A stretch of DNA of 64,000 bases from VAZQ01 sp963840535 (GTDB lineage Bacteria > Pseudomonadota > Alphaproteobacteria > Rhizobiales > Xanthobacteraceae): NCBI GenBank assembly GCA_963840535.1, contig CAWIZJ010000043.1, positions 1 to 64,000 of the forward strand. Reading direction: 5' to 3'. Positions within the stretch are counted from its first letter, which is position 1, and each line of letters starts with the position of its first letter. A program made the translations under genes and the position numbers. The notes beneath the pieces are model-generated. The model had not been told where the DNA came from and searched no databases. It was given only the letters and a program-made list of their open reading frames with translations. Shown here piece by piece: positions 48,622-58,121 of the stretch.

Positions 48622-50694
48622 ATGCCCCGCAGTCATCCCATCGAGGACTACCGCAATTTCGGCATCATGGCCCACATCGATGCCGGAAAGACGACGACCA
48701 CCGAGCGGATCCTTTACTACACCGGAAAGAGCCACAAGATCGGCGAGGTCCATGAGGGCGCCGCCACCATGGACTGGATGGAGCAGGAGCAAGAGCGCGG
48801 CATCACGATCACGTCGGCCGCGACGACTGCGATCTGGAACGGCAAGCGGCTCAATATCATCGACACGCCTGGTCACGTCGACTTCACGATCGAGGTGGAG
48901 CGCAGCCTGCGCGTGCTCGACGGCGCCGTCTGCGTCCTCGACAGCAATCAGGGAGTGGAGCCACAGACCGAGACGGTCTGGCGGCAGGGCGACAAGTACA
49001 AGGTCCCGCGTATCGTCTTCTGCAACAAGATGGATAAGGTCGGCGCCGATTTCTTCCAGTGCCTGAAGGACATCGTCGAGCGGCTCGGAGCAAGGCCGGT
49101 GGCCGTCCAACTGCCGATCGGGGCCGAGCAGCAGTTCAAGGGCATCGTCGATCTCGTCCGCATGAAAGGCGTGGTGTGGGACGACGAGTCGCTCGGGGCC
49201 AAGTATCACGACGTCGAGATACCCGCCGATCTGCTCGAGCAGGCCAAGGAATACCGCGAGAAAATGATCGAGGCCGCCGTCGAGCTCGACGACGACGCCA
49301 TGACGGCGTATCTCGAGGGCGAGGAGCCCGACGAGGCCACCCTCAAGCGCCTCATCCGCAGGGCAGTCATCACCGGCGCGTTTTTCCCGGTCCTGTGCGG
49401 CTCCGCATTCAAGAACAAGGGCGTACAGCCGCTGCTCGACGCCGTGGTCGACTTCCTGCCGTCGCCGCTCGACGTGCCGCCTATCAAGGGCATCGACAAC
49501 AAGGGCAACGAGGTTGTTCGCAAGCCATCGGACGGTGAACCGCTCGCCTTGCTTGCCTTCAAGATCATGGACGACCCTTTCGTCGGCACGATAACGTTCT
49601 GTCGCATCTATTCCGGACGACTCGAAAGCGGCACCGGCGTCATCAATTCCACGAAGGACCGTAAGGAACGAATTGGGCGCATGCTTCTGATGCATGCGAA
49701 CAATCGCGAGGACATCAAGGAGGCCTATGCCGGCGACATAGTGGCGCTTGCGGGGCTCAAGGAAGTACGCACCGGCGATACGCTGTGTGATCCTCAGAAA
49801 CCGGTGATCCTGGAAATGATGGAATTCCCCGATCCGGTCATCGAGATCGCTATAGAGCCGAAGTCGAAGGCGGATCAGGAGAAGCTCGGCGTGGCGCTCG
49901 CCAAGCTGGTGGCGGAGGACCCGTCGTTCCGGGTCACGACCGATCAGGAGTCGGGCCAGACCATCCTCAAGGGCATGGGCGAGCTCCATCTCGACATCAA
50001 GGTCGACATTCTCAAGCGCAGCTACAAGGTCGAGGCCAATATCGGTGCGCCGCAGGTGGCCTATCGCGAAAGGATCACCAAGCCGGTGACCGTCGAGCAT
50101 ACCCACAAAAAGCAGACCGGCGGCTCCGGTCAGTTCGCGCAGGTCAAGATCGTCGTCGAGCCGCTGCCGGCAGGCGGCGGCTTCGCATTCGAGAACGAAG
50201 TCGTGGGCGGGACGGTGCCGAAGGAATACATCCCCGGGGTCGAGAAAGGTCTCGAATCGGTGCTCGGCTCCGGGGTATTGGCGGGCTTCCCGGTGGTGGA
50301 TCTCAAGGCGACCCTGATCGACGGCAAATACCACGACGTCGACTCGTCGGCGCTCGCCTTCGAGATCTGCGCACGCGCGGCATTGCGCGAGGCGCTGCAG
50401 AAGGGGGCACCGGCCCTTCTCGAGCCAATCATGAAAGTCGAAGTAGTGACACCCGAGGAATATACCGGGTCGGTCATCGGCGATCTCAATTCGCGTCGTG
50501 GGCAGATCCAGGGGCAGGACATGCGCGGCAACGCCAACGTCGTCAATGCGATGGTGCCGCTCGCCAACATGTTCGGCTACGTGAGCAATCTGCGATCCAT
50601 GTCGCAGGGACGCGCCACCTTCACAATGCAATTCGACCACTATGCGGAAGTGCCGCGGGCGGTCGCCGAAGAAATCCAAGCAAAATTCGCCTGA
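48622..50694 (+). CDS. fusA: Elongation factor G
   Basis: A 690-residue translocase GTPase. G1 is AHIDAGKTTTTERIL, switch I ends EQERGITITSAAT (normal form, unlike the tuf products), DTPGHVDFTIEVERS and NKMDKVGADFF follow; domain IV contains HTHKKQTGGSGQFAQV. The start at 48622 (MPRSHPIEDYRNFGIM) is the family start; the open frame runs back into rpsG. Confidence 0.98.
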   Translation: MPRSHPIEDYRNFGIMAHIDAGKTTTTERILYYTGKSHKIGEVHEGAATMDWMEQEQERGITITSAATTAIWNGKRLNIIDTPGHVDFTIEVERSLRVLDGAVCVLDSNQGVEPQTETVWRQGDKYKVPRIVFCNKMDKVGADFFQCLKDIVERLGARPVAVQLPIGAEQQFKGIVDLVRMKGVVWDDESLGAKYHDVEIPADLLEQAKEYREKMIEAAVELDDDAMTAYLEGEEPDEATLKRLIRRAVITGAFFPVLCGSAFKNKGVQPLLDAVVDFLPSPLDVPPIKGIDNKGNEVVRKPSDGEPLALLAFKIMDDPFVGTITFCRIYSGRLESGTGVINSTKDRKERIGRMLLMHANNREDIKEAYAGDIVALAGLKEVRTGDTLCDPQKPVILEMMEFPDPVIEIAIEPKSKADQEKLGVALAKLVAEDPSFRVTTDQESGQTILKGMGELHLDIKVDILKRSYKVEANIGAPQVAYRERITKPVTVEHTHKKQTGGSGQFAQVKIVVEPLPAGGGFAFENEVVGGTVPKEYIPGVEKGLESVLGSGVLAGFPVVDLKATLIDGKYHDVDSSALAFEICARAALREALQKGAPALLEPIMKVEVVTPEEYTGSVIGDLNSRRGQIQGQDMRGNANVVNAMVPLANMFGYVSNLRSMSQGRATFTMQFDHYAEVPRAVAEEIQAKFA

Positions 50695-50723
50695 GTGCCT
50701 AGAAGCGAAAGACGGAGAGTTCC

Positions 50724-51932
50724 ATGGCCAAGCAGAAGTTCGAGCGCACCAAGCCGCACTGCAATGTGGGGACGATTGGGCACGTGGACCACGGCAAGAC
50801 GACCTTGACGGCGGCGCTGACGAAGGTGTCGGCGGACAAGGGCTGGACGTCGAATTTCGTTTCGTATGACCAGGTCGCCAAGGCGTCGGAGAGCCAGGGT
50901 CGGCGCGATGCGACCAAGATCCTGACCATTGCGACCAGCCACGTCGAGTACTCCACCGACAAGCGCCACTACGCGCATGTCGACTGCCCCGGCCATGCCG
51001 ACTACGTCAAGAACATGATCACCGGGGCGGCGCAGATGGACGGCGCCATCCTGGTGGTATCGGCGGCGGATGGTCCGATGCCGCAGACCCGCGAGCACAT
51101 CCTGCTGGCGCGCCAGGTCGGGGTTCCCTACATCGTGGTGTTCCTCAACAAGGTCGACGTGGTGGACGACCCCGAGCTGCTCGACCTGGTCGAGCTGGAG
51201 GTGCGCGAGCTTCTGACCAAGTACCAGTTTCCCGGCGACAACGCGCCGGTGATCCGCGGCTCGGCGATCAAGGCCCTCAACGGGGAGAAGGGTGAGACGG
51301 CGGACCAGGCGATCCTCAAGCTGTACGAGGCGCTGGACACCTTCGTGCCGCTGCCGGAGCGTCCGATCGACCAGCCGTTCCTGATGCCGATCGAGGACGT
51401 GTTCTCGATCTCGGGGCGGGGCACGGTTGTGACCGGTCGCATCGAGCGCGGCAAGATCAAGGTGGGGGAGGAAGTGGAGATCGTGGGGCTTCGCGACACC
51501 CAGAAGTCGGTGGTGACCGGGGTGGAGATGTTCCGCAAGCTGCTGGACGAGGGGGTTGCGGGCGACAATGTGGGCTGCCTGCTGCGCGGGATCGACAAGG
51601 ACGCGGTGGAGCGCGGGCAGGTGCTGTGCAAACCCGGCTCGGTGAAGCCGCACAAGAAGTTCAAGGCCGAGGCCTATATCCTGACCAAGGAGGAGGGCGG
51701 CCGGCACACGCCGTTCTTCAACAACTACCGTCCGCAGTTCTACTTCCGCACCACCGACGTGACCGGGCAGTGCACGCTGCCGGAGGGGACCGAGATGATC
51801 ATGCCGGGCGACAACGCCACCATGGATGTGGAGCTGATCACGCCGATCGCCATGGAGGAGAAGCAGCGCTTCGCCATCCGCGAGGGCGGCAAGACCGTCG
51901 GCGCCGGCGTGGTGGTGACCATAACCGAGTGA
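50724..51932 (+). CDS. tuf: Elongation factor Tu, copy 2 (unusual switch I)
   Basis: A 402-residue EF-Tu, 29 bases after fusA in the standard str operon place. It matches the copy at 11423 except for Lys199 instead of Arg199 and about eight bases in all, so gene conversion keeps the copies alike. The divergent switch I (QGRRDATKILTIATSHVEY) is shared. The surrounding str genes are ordinary for alphaproteobacteria, so only tuf looks replaced. Confidence 0.97.
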   Translation: MAKQKFERTKPHCNVGTIGHVDHGKTTLTAALTKVSADKGWTSNFVSYDQVAKASESQGRRDATKILTIATSHVEYSTDKRHYAHVDCPGHADYVKNMITGAAQMDGAILVVSAADGPMPQTREHILLARQVGVPYIVVFLNKVDVVDDPELLDLVELEVRELLTKYQFPGDNAPVIRGSAIKALNGEKGETADQAILKLYEALDTFVPLPERPIDQPFLMPIEDVFSISGRGTVVTGRIERGKIKVGEEVEIVGLRDTQKSVVTGVEMFRKLLDEGVAGDNVGCLLRGIDKDAVERGQVLCKPGSVKPHKKFKAEAYILTKEEGGRHTPFFNNYRPQFYFRTTDVTGQCTLPEGTEMIMPGDNATMDVELITPIAMEEKQRFAIREGGKTVGAGVVVTITE

Positions 51933-52085
51933 CGCAGGAGGGAACGACGGAGAACGGATCATAGGGCGAGCAACGAGCGACCCGCGAGCCGAGCAAGGCA
52001 AGCGCGGGTGGCCGAAGGCGCACAGCCGAGCCAAGGGCCGCGCGGCTGGCGAGTTGGACCTGCCCTATCCGTCGTCGGAGAGAAC

Positions 52086-52394
52086 ATGAACGGTCAGAAT
52101 ATCCGGATCCGGCTCAAGGCGTTCGATCACCGCATCCTCGATGCGTCGACGCGCGAGATCGTTGCGACCGCCAAACGTACCGGCGCCCAGGTGCGCGGCC
52201 CGATCCCGCTGCCGACCAGGATCGAGAAATTCACCGTCAACCGTTCGCCGCATGTCGACAAGAAGAGCCGCGAGCAATTCGAGATGCGTACGCACAAGCG
52301 CCTTCTCGATATCGTCGATCCAACGCCGCAGACGGTGGACGCGCTGATGAAGCTCGATCTCGCCGCCGGCGTCGACGTCGAGATCAAGCTCTGA
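52086..52394 (+). CDS. rpsJ: 30S ribosomal protein S10
   Basis: 102 residues, MNGQNIRIRLKAFDHRILD, full length. First gene of the S10 operon and NusG/NusE-type partner in antitermination. The start at 52086 matches the family; the open frame extends 26 codons upstream. The 153-base spacer after tuf shows no clear promoter. Confidence 0.97.
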   Translation: MNGQNIRIRLKAFDHRILDASTREIVATAKRTGAQVRGPIPLPTRIEKFTVNRSPHVDKKSREQFEMRTHKRLLDIVDPTPQTVDALMKLDLAAGVDVEIKL

Positions 52395-52428
52395 ACCGTT
52401 CGGGACGAGGAATACGAGGACAGCGCAC

Positions 52429-53178
52429 ATGCGTTCCGGGGTGATCGCACAGAAGGTCGGGATGACCCGCGTCTTTACCGATGGCGGCGAGCATGTACCG
52501 GTGACGGTGCTGCGCCTCGCCAATTGCCAGGTCGTCGCTCACCGCACCAAGGACAAGAACGGCTACGTGGCACTGCAGCTTGGTGCCGGCACGCGCAAGC
52601 CCAAGAACTTGACCAAGGCCGACCGCGGCCATTTCGCAGTCGCCAAGGTCGAGCCCAAGCGCAAGCTCGCCGAGTTTCGCGTGGCGGAGGCCGATCTGAT
52701 CCCGGTCGGGGCCGAGATCACGGCCGACCATTTCGTCGTCGGCCAGTTCGTCGACGTGACCGGGACGTCGATCGGCAAGGGCTTCGCCGGCGGAATGAAA
52801 CGGTGGAACTTCGCCGGGTTGCGCGCCTCGCATGGTGTCTCGATCTCACATCGCTCGATCGGTTCGACCGGCGGCCGCCAGGATCCGGGAAAGACCTTCA
52901 AGAACAAGAAAATGCCGGGTCACATGGGTGTCGAGCGGGTCACCACGCTCAATCTGAAGGTGGTGCAGACCGACGCCGAGCGAGGCCTCGTCCTGGTCGA
53001 GGGGGCCGTCCCGGGCGCCAAGGGCGGTTGGATCACGCTCCGGGATGCGGTGAAGAAGAAGTTGCCGGAGGATGCGCCCAAGCCCGGCAAGTTCCGGCTG
53101 CCCGAGTCCGCGACCGGCACGGTCGAGGCGACACCGCCCGAAACCGCGTCCGCCGCGGCCGAGCAGGGGGGCGCGTGA
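52429..53178 (+). CDS. rplC: 50S ribosomal protein L3
   Basis: 249 residues with GVIAQKVGMTRVFTDGG and HGVSISHRSIGSTGGRQDPGK. The C-terminal 25 or so residues (ATGTVEATPPETASAAAEQG) are an alanine- and proline-rich extension beyond the usual end. Confidence 0.97.
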   Translation: MRSGVIAQKVGMTRVFTDGGEHVPVTVLRLANCQVVAHRTKDKNGYVALQLGAGTRKPKNLTKADRGHFAVAKVEPKRKLAEFRVAEADLIPVGAEITADHFVVGQFVDVTGTSIGKGFAGGMKRWNFAGLRASHGVSISHRSIGSTGGRQDPGKTFKNKKMPGHMGVERVTTLNLKVVQTDAERGLVLVEGAVPGAKGGWITLRDAVKKKLPEDAPKPGKFRLPESATGTVEATPPETASAAAEQGGA

Positions 53179-53179
53179 C

Positions 53180-53800
53180 ATGGAGGTGAAGGTCAAGTCG
53201 CTCGATGGCGAGGATACCGGCTCGGTCGAGCTGCCGGATGCGATCTTCGGCCTCGAGCCGAGGGTGGATATCCTGCACCGCTGCGTGCGCTGGCAGCTCG
53301 CGAAGCGCCAGCGCGGTACTCACGACGTCAAGAACCGCAGCGAGATCAACCGTACGGGCAAGAAGATTTATCGGCAGAAGGGCACCGGCTCGGCCCGACA
53401 TGGTCCTGCCCGGGTCAATCTGTTTCGCGGCGGCGGTCGATCATTCGGTCCGACACCGCGCAGCCACGCGATCGGTCTTCCGAAGAAGGTACGTGCGCTC
53501 GCCCTCAAGCACGCCTTGTCGGCCAAGGCGAAGGACGGCGGCATCATCGTGCTCGACAGGGCCAGCGTGAAGGACGGGAAGACGAAGGTGTTGCAGCAGA
53601 ATCTCGCCAAGCTCGGGCTCACCAGCGCGCTGATCATCGACGGCGCCGCAATCGAGGCCAGTTTCGCCTTGGCCGCGCGCAACATTCCCAACATCGACGT
53701 GCTGCCGGTTCAGGGCATCAACGTCTACGACATCCTGCGGCGGCAAGTGCTGGTTCTGACCAAATCCGCATTGGAAGCGTTGGAGGCGCGGTTCAAATGA
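53180..53800 (+). CDS. rplD: 50S ribosomal protein L4
   Basis: 206 residues: RQRGTHDVKNRSEINRTGKK and GSARHGPARVNLFRGGGRSF form the exit-tunnel loop. ATG is one base after the rplC stop. L4 is the autogenous regulator of the S10 operon in gammaproteobacteria; that is not known to hold here. Confidence 0.97.
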   Translation: MEVKVKSLDGEDTGSVELPDAIFGLEPRVDILHRCVRWQLAKRQRGTHDVKNRSEINRTGKKIYRQKGTGSARHGPARVNLFRGGGRSFGPTPRSHAIGLPKKVRALALKHALSAKAKDGGIIVLDRASVKDGKTKVLQQNLAKLGLTSALIIDGAAIEASFALAARNIPNIDVLPVQGINVYDILRRQVLVLTKSALEALEARFK

Positions 53801-54096
53801 CCACCACCGATCCGCGCCACTACGACCTGATAATTTCCCCGGTCATCACCGAGAAGGCGACCATCGGATCGGAGCGCAACCAGGTGATGTTCAAGGTCGC
53901 CATGCATGCGACCAAGCCGCAGATCAAAGAGGCGGTGGAGAAGCTCTTCGACGTCAAGGTCAAGAGCGTCAACACCCACGTACGCAAGGGGAAGATCAAG
54001 GCGTTCAAGGGAACCGTGGGCGAGCAGGTGCAAGTCAAGCGTGCGATCGTCACCCTCGAAGAGGGCCACCGGATCGACGTGACCACGGGCCTATGA
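53797..54096 (+). CDS. rplW: 50S ribosomal protein L23
   Basis: 99 residues with IISPVITEKATIGSERNQVMF and FKGTVGEQVQVKRAIVTLEEG. It forms part of the tunnel exit docking site. Overlaps rplD by 4 bases (ATGA). Confidence 0.97.
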   Translation: MTTTDPRHYDLIISPVITEKATIGSERNQVMFKVAMHATKPQIKEAVEKLFDVKVKSVNTHVRKGKIKAFKGTVGEQVQVKRAIVTLEEGHRIDVTTGL

Positions 54097-54108
54097 GGAA
54101 ACGGCGCA

Positions 54109-54942
54109 ATGGCACTCAAGTCCTATAACCCGGTCACGCCGAGTCAGCGCCAGCTGGTGCTGGTCGATCGCGCCGGCCTGCACCGTGGCGCGCCGGTCAA
54201 ATCGCTGACCGAAGGCAAGAGCTCGAGCGGCGGGCGCAACAACAACGGCCGCATCACGGTGCGCTTCCGCGGCGGCGGCCACAAGAAGGCATACCGAAGG
54301 ATCGACTTCAAGCGCCGCAAGTTCGATGTCTCGGCCAAGGTCGAGCGCATCGAGCATGATCCCAATCGCACCGGCTTTATTGCCCTGATCAAGTACGATG
54401 ACGGCGAGCTCGCCTACATTCTGGCTCCGCAGCGCTTGGCGGCGGGCGATACGGTCGTCGCCGGCGAGCACGCCGACGTCAAGCCGGGCAACGCGATGCC
54501 GGTCGGTAATATTCCCATCGGCACCATCGTGCACAATATCGAGATCAAGATCGGCAAGGGCGGACAGATCGCGCGCTCGGCGGGCACCTACGCTCAGATC
54601 GTCGGCCGCGACGGTGACTACGTCATCCTGCGGCTCAACTCCGCGGAGCAGCGGCTCGTGCATGGCCGTTGCATGGCGACCATCGGCGCGGTGTCGAATC
54701 CGGACAATATGAATGTGTCGATCGGCAAGGCCGGTCGCAAGCGCTGGATGGGCCGCATGCCGCACAACCGTGGTGTGTCGATGAATCCGATCGATCACCC
54801 GCATGGTGGCGGCGAAGGCCGCACCTCGGGCGGCCGCCACCCCGTGACTCCTTGGGGCTTTCCCACCAAGGGCAAGAAGACCCGCAGGAACAAGTCCACT
54901 ACCAAGTTCATCGTTTCGAGCCGCCACGCGCGGAAGCGGTAG
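54109..54942 (+). CDS. rplB: 50S ribosomal protein L2
   Basis: 277 residues; MALKSYNPVTPSQRQLV start, GRNNNGRITVRFRGGGHKK and the peptidyl-transferase-linked GGGEGRTSGGRHPVTPWGF near the end, including the conserved His. Confidence 0.98.
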   Translation: MALKSYNPVTPSQRQLVLVDRAGLHRGAPVKSLTEGKSSSGGRNNNGRITVRFRGGGHKKAYRRIDFKRRKFDVSAKVERIEHDPNRTGFIALIKYDDGELAYILAPQRLAAGDTVVAGEHADVKPGNAMPVGNIPIGTIVHNIEIKIGKGGQIARSAGTYAQIVGRDGDYVILRLNSAEQRLVHGRCMATIGAVSNPDNMNVSIGKAGRKRWMGRMPHNRGVSMNPIDHPHGGGEGRTSGGRHPVTPWGFPTKGKKTRRNKSTTKFIVSSRHARKR

Positions 54943-54960
54943 GCAGACAAGGACGAAATC

Positions 54961-55305
54961 ATGGCGCGTTCGGTTTGGAAGGGCCCGTTCGTCGACGGTT
55001 ATCTGCTGAAGAAGGCGGAGGTATCGCGCGCGTCGGGACGCCACGAGATGATCCGAATCTGGAGCCGGCGGTCGACCATCCTCCCGCAATTCGTCGGGCT
55101 GACATTCGGTGTCTACAACGGCCAGAAGCACGTTCCGGTGCTGGTGACCGAGGAGATGGTCGGACACAAGTTCGGCGAATTCTCGCCGACACGAACGTTC
55201 TACGGCCATTCCTCGGACCGCAAGGCGAAGCGCTCGGCCGGTCCGGTCGTTGCGGGGGCGCCGGCAGCGGCAACGCCCGCCGCGCCCGCCAGCGGCGGCA
55301 CCTAG
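54961..55305 (+). CDS. rpsS: 30S ribosomal protein S19
   Basis: 114 residues. The normal S19 body ends near FYGHSSDRKAKR; the last 20 or so residues (SAGPVVAGAPAAATPAAP) are an alanine/proline tail not found in most S19 proteins of about 92 residues. Confidence 0.97.
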   Translation: MARSVWKGPFVDGYLLKKAEVSRASGRHEMIRIWSRRSTILPQFVGLTFGVYNGQKHVPVLVTEEMVGHKFGEFSPTRTFYGHSSDRKAKRSAGPVVAGAPAAATPAAPASGGT

Positions 55306-55319
55306 GGCGAGGGGCGCAT

Positions 55320-55697
55320 ATGAGCAAGAAGACACGCGAGCGCGCGCTTGCCGAGAACGAGGCGAAGGCCGTCGCCCGTATGCTGCGGGTCAGCCCGCAG
55401 AAGCTCAATCTCGTCGCGCAACTCATTCGCGGCAAGAAGGTGGCGACCGCACTCGCCGACCTCGAGTTCTCACGCAAACGCATCGCCGGTGACGTACGCA
55501 AGTGCCTGGAATCGGCGATCGCCAACGCCGAGAACAACCACGATCTCGATGTCGACGAGCTCGTGGTCGCCGAGGCGCATGTCGGCAAGGCGCTCGTGAT
55601 CAAGCGCTTTCATCCACGCGGCCGCGGCCGCATGGGACGAATCATGAAACCGTTCGCAAACCTGACCATCGTGGTTCGTCAGGTCGAGGCTGCTTGA
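55320..55697 (+). CDS. rplV: 50S ribosomal protein L22
   Basis: 125 residues starting MSKKTRERALAENEAKAVAR, with RVSPQKLNLVAQLIRGKKV and the tunnel loop ending GRGRMGRIMKPFANLTIVV. The ATG at 55320 follows GGGGCGCAT; upstream frame is noise. Confidence 0.97.
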   Translation: MSKKTRERALAENEAKAVARMLRVSPQKLNLVAQLIRGKKVATALADLEFSRKRIAGDVRKCLESAIANAENNHDLDVDELVVAEAHVGKALVIKRFHPRGRGRMGRIMKPFANLTIVVRQVEAA

Positions 55698-55707
55698 GGA
55701 GTAGACG

Positions 55708-56406
55708 ATGGGTCAGAAGGTCAATCCGCTCGGATTACGGCTCGGTATCAACCGCACCTGGGATTCGCGCTGGTATTCCGGCAAGGGCGAGTATGGGCAG
55801 TTGCTCCACGAGGACATGAAGATCCGCGAGGAATTGATGAAGGATCTCAAGCAGGCCGCCGTATCGAAGATCGTGATCGAGCGCCCGCACAAGAAGTGCC
55901 GCGTAACCGTCCAATCGGCGCGGCCGGGCGTCGTCATCGGCAAGAAGGGTGCCGATATCGAGAAGCTTCGCAGGAAGGTCACCAAGCTCACGAAGTCGGA
56001 TGTCGTGATCAACATCGTCGAGATCCGCAAGCCGGAGCTCGACGCCCAGCTGGTCGCAGAATCGATCGCGCAGCAGCTCGAGCGCCGTGTCGCATTCCGT
56101 CGCGCCATGAAACGTGCCGTGCAATCGGCGATGCGGCTGGGTGCCGGCGGAATCCGCATCAACTGCTCGGGGCGCCTGGGCGGGGCGGAGATCGCGCGCA
56201 TGGAATGGTATCGCGAAGGTCGCGTGCCGCTTCACACGCTGCGCGCCGACGTCGATTACGGCGTCGCCACCGCCTTCACCACCTACGGAACCTGCGGCGT
56301 GAAAGTGTGGATCTTCAAGGGCGAGATCATGGAGCACGATCCGATGGCGCAGGACAAGAAGATGGCGGAAGGCGAGACGGGACGTCCGCGGCGCGACGCC
56401 TCCTGA
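55708..56406 (+). CDS. rpsC: 30S ribosomal protein S3
   Basis: 232 residues; MGQKVNPLGLRLGINRTWDS start, KH domain GVVIGKKGADIEKLR, and C-terminal GRVPLHTLRADVDYGVATA. GAGGAGTAGACG precedes the ATG. Confidence 0.98.
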   Translation: MGQKVNPLGLRLGINRTWDSRWYSGKGEYGQLLHEDMKIREELMKDLKQAAVSKIVIERPHKKCRVTVQSARPGVVIGKKGADIEKLRRKVTKLTKSDVVINIVEIRKPELDAQLVAESIAQQLERRVAFRRAMKRAVQSAMRLGAGGIRINCSGRLGGAEIARMEWYREGRVPLHTLRADVDYGVATAFTTYGTCGVKVWIFKGEIMEHDPMAQDKKMAEGETGRPRRDAS

Positions 56407-56442
56407 GCGAGCCATCCAGAAGGATCGAGAAAGCGCAAAGCC

Positions 56443-56856
56443 ATGCTGCAACCGATGCGCACCAAGTTCCGCAAGGCACACAAAGGCCGCATCAAAGGAA
56501 TTGCGACCTCGGGTGCCCAGCTCGCGTTCGGCCAGTTCGGCCTCAAGGCGCTGGAGCCGGAACGCGTCACCGCGCGCCAGATCGAAGCTGCCCGCCGTGC
56601 GCTCACCCGTCACATGAAGCGCGCCGGCCGGGTCTGGATCAGGATCTATCCCGATGTGCCGGTGTCGAAAAAGCCGCTCGAAGTGCGCATGGGTTCGGGC
56701 AAGGGCGCTCCCGAATTCTGGGTCGCCCGGGTCAAGCCGGGACGCATTCTGTTCGAGGTCGACGGGGTGTCGGAGGGGCTTGCCCGCGAGGCCCTCGATC
56801 TCGCGGCCGCCAAGCTGCCGATCAAGACACGTTTCATCGAGCGCATCGCAGAATAG
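56443..56856 (+). CDS. rplP: 50S ribosomal protein L16
   Basis: 137 residues; MLQPMRTKFRKAHKGRIKG start and MGSGKGAPEFWVARVKPGR. It binds near the A-site finger of 23S rRNA. Confidence 0.98.
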   Translation: MLQPMRTKFRKAHKGRIKGIATSGAQLAFGQFGLKALEPERVTARQIEAARRALTRHMKRAGRVWIRIYPDVPVSKKPLEVRMGSGKGAPEFWVARVKPGRILFEVDGVSEGLAREALDLAAAKLPIKTRFIERIAE

Positions 56857-56870
56857 GTTTGGAGTACAGA

Positions 56871-57131
56871 ATGAAACCGGGCGATCTCCGGACCATGACC
56901 GTCGACCAGCTCGACGACGAGGTTCTCAAGCTCAAGAAGGAGCGTTTCAACCTGCGCTTCCAGCGGGCGACCGGTCAGCTCGAGAATACCGCGCGCGTGC
57001 GTCAGGTCCGTCGTGACATCGCGCGCATCAAGACGATCGCGGCGCAGAAGCGGGCCGGCCAGGCCGGACCGCAGGCAAAGTCGACAACCAAGCCGAAGCG
57101 CGCCGCGCGCTCGAGGGCCAAGTCGGAGTAG
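56871..57131 (+). CDS. rpmC: 50S ribosomal protein L29
   Basis: 86 residues. MKPGDLRTMTVDQLDDEVLK and KERFNLRFQRATGQLEN are conserved. A basic tail (QAKSTTKPKRAARSRAKSE) extends it beyond the usual 65-70 residues. Confidence 0.95.
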   Translation: MKPGDLRTMTVDQLDDEVLKLKKERFNLRFQRATGQLENTARVRQVRRDIARIKTIAAQKRAGQAGPQAKSTTKPKRAARSRAKSE

Positions 57132-57137
57132 TCAAAG

Positions 57138-57386
57138 ATGCCGAAGCGCACACTCCAGGGAGTCGTGGTGAGCGACAAGCAGGACAAGACCGTTGTCGTG
57201 CGCGTCGAGCGCCGCTTCACGCATCCGGTCATGAAGAAGACGGTGCGGCGCACGAAGAAGTACTACGCCCACGACGAGACCAACGAGTATCACGTGGACG
57301 ATATCGTGTGGATCGAGGAACGTCGCCCGCTTTCCAGGCTCAAGCGGTGGGAAGTGATTCGCGGCGAGAAGAAGAAGGTCGTGTAA
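57138..57386 (+). CDS. rpsQ: 30S ribosomal protein S17
   Basis: 82 residues; MPKRTLQGVVVSDKQDKTVV start and HPVMKKTVRRTKKYYAHDE. It begins 6 bases after rpmC. Confidence 0.97.
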   Translation: MPKRTLQGVVVSDKQDKTVVVRVERRFTHPVMKKTVRRTKKYYAHDETNEYHVDDIVWIEERRPLSRLKRWEVIRGEKKKVV

Positions 57387-57426
57387 GCGTAATGCGCGCG
57401 GCAAGCGAGAGGACGACGGTGGCGTC

Positions 57427-57795
57427 ATGATACAGATGCAGACCAACCTCGACGTGGCGGACAATTCCGGCGCGCGTCGCGTCATGTGCATCAAGGTCCT
57501 GGGTGGCTCCAAGCGAAAATATGCCACCATCGGCGACGTGATCGTCGTTTCGGTGAAGGAGGCCATTCCGCGCGGCCGGGTCAAGAAGGGCGAGGTGATG
57601 AAGGCCGTGGTGGTGCGGATCTCGAAGGACATCAAGCGTCCCGACGGATCGATCATCCGGTTCGACCGCAATGCAGCGGTGCTGATCAGTCCGCAGATGG
57701 AGCCGGTCGGCACGCGCATCTTCGGACCGGTTCCGCGCGAGCTTCGCGCCAAGAATCACATGAAGATCATCTCGCTGGCGCCGGAGGTGCTGTGA
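57427..57795 (+). CDS. rplN: 50S ribosomal protein L14
   Basis: 122 residues; MIQMQTNLDVADNSGARRVM start and GTRIFGPVPRELRAKNHMKI end, exactly the family length. GAGAGGACGACGG lies upstream. Confidence 0.98.
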   Translation: MIQMQTNLDVADNSGARRVMCIKVLGGSKRKYATIGDVIVVSVKEAIPRGRVKKGEVMKAVVVRISKDIKRPDGSIIRFDRNAAVLISPQMEPVGTRIFGPVPRELRAKNHMKIISLAPEVL

Positions 57796-58121
57796 TGGCG
57801 GCGAAAATCCGCAAGGGTGACAAGGTGATCGTGCTCGCCGGTCGCGACAAGGGCCGCACCGGCGAGGTGATCGAGGTGCACACCGACGCCGGGCGCGCCC
57901 TCGTGCGCGGCGTCAATCTGGTCAAGCGCCACCAGAAGCAGTCCGCCCAGCAGGAGGGCGGAATCATTTCCAAGGAAGCGAGCGTGCATCTCTCCAGTCT
58001 CGCGCTGGCGGATCCCAAGGACGGCAAGCCGACCCGTGTGGGTTTCAAGTTCGTCGGCGAAGGTGACGGTCGCCGCAAGGTGCGCGTCGCCAGGCGTTCG
58101 GGAGTCGAGATCGATGGCTGA
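57795..58121 (+). CDS. rplX: 50S ribosomal protein L24
   Basis: 108 residues with the KOW motif (KIRKGDKVIVLAGRDKGRTG) and NLVKRHQKQSAQQEGGIISK. Its ATG shares one base with the rplN stop (TGATG). Confidence 0.97.
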   Translation: MAAKIRKGDKVIVLAGRDKGRTGEVIEVHTDAGRALVRGVNLVKRHQKQSAQQEGGIISKEASVHLSSLALADPKDGKPTRVGFKFVGEGDGRRKVRVARRSGVEIDG

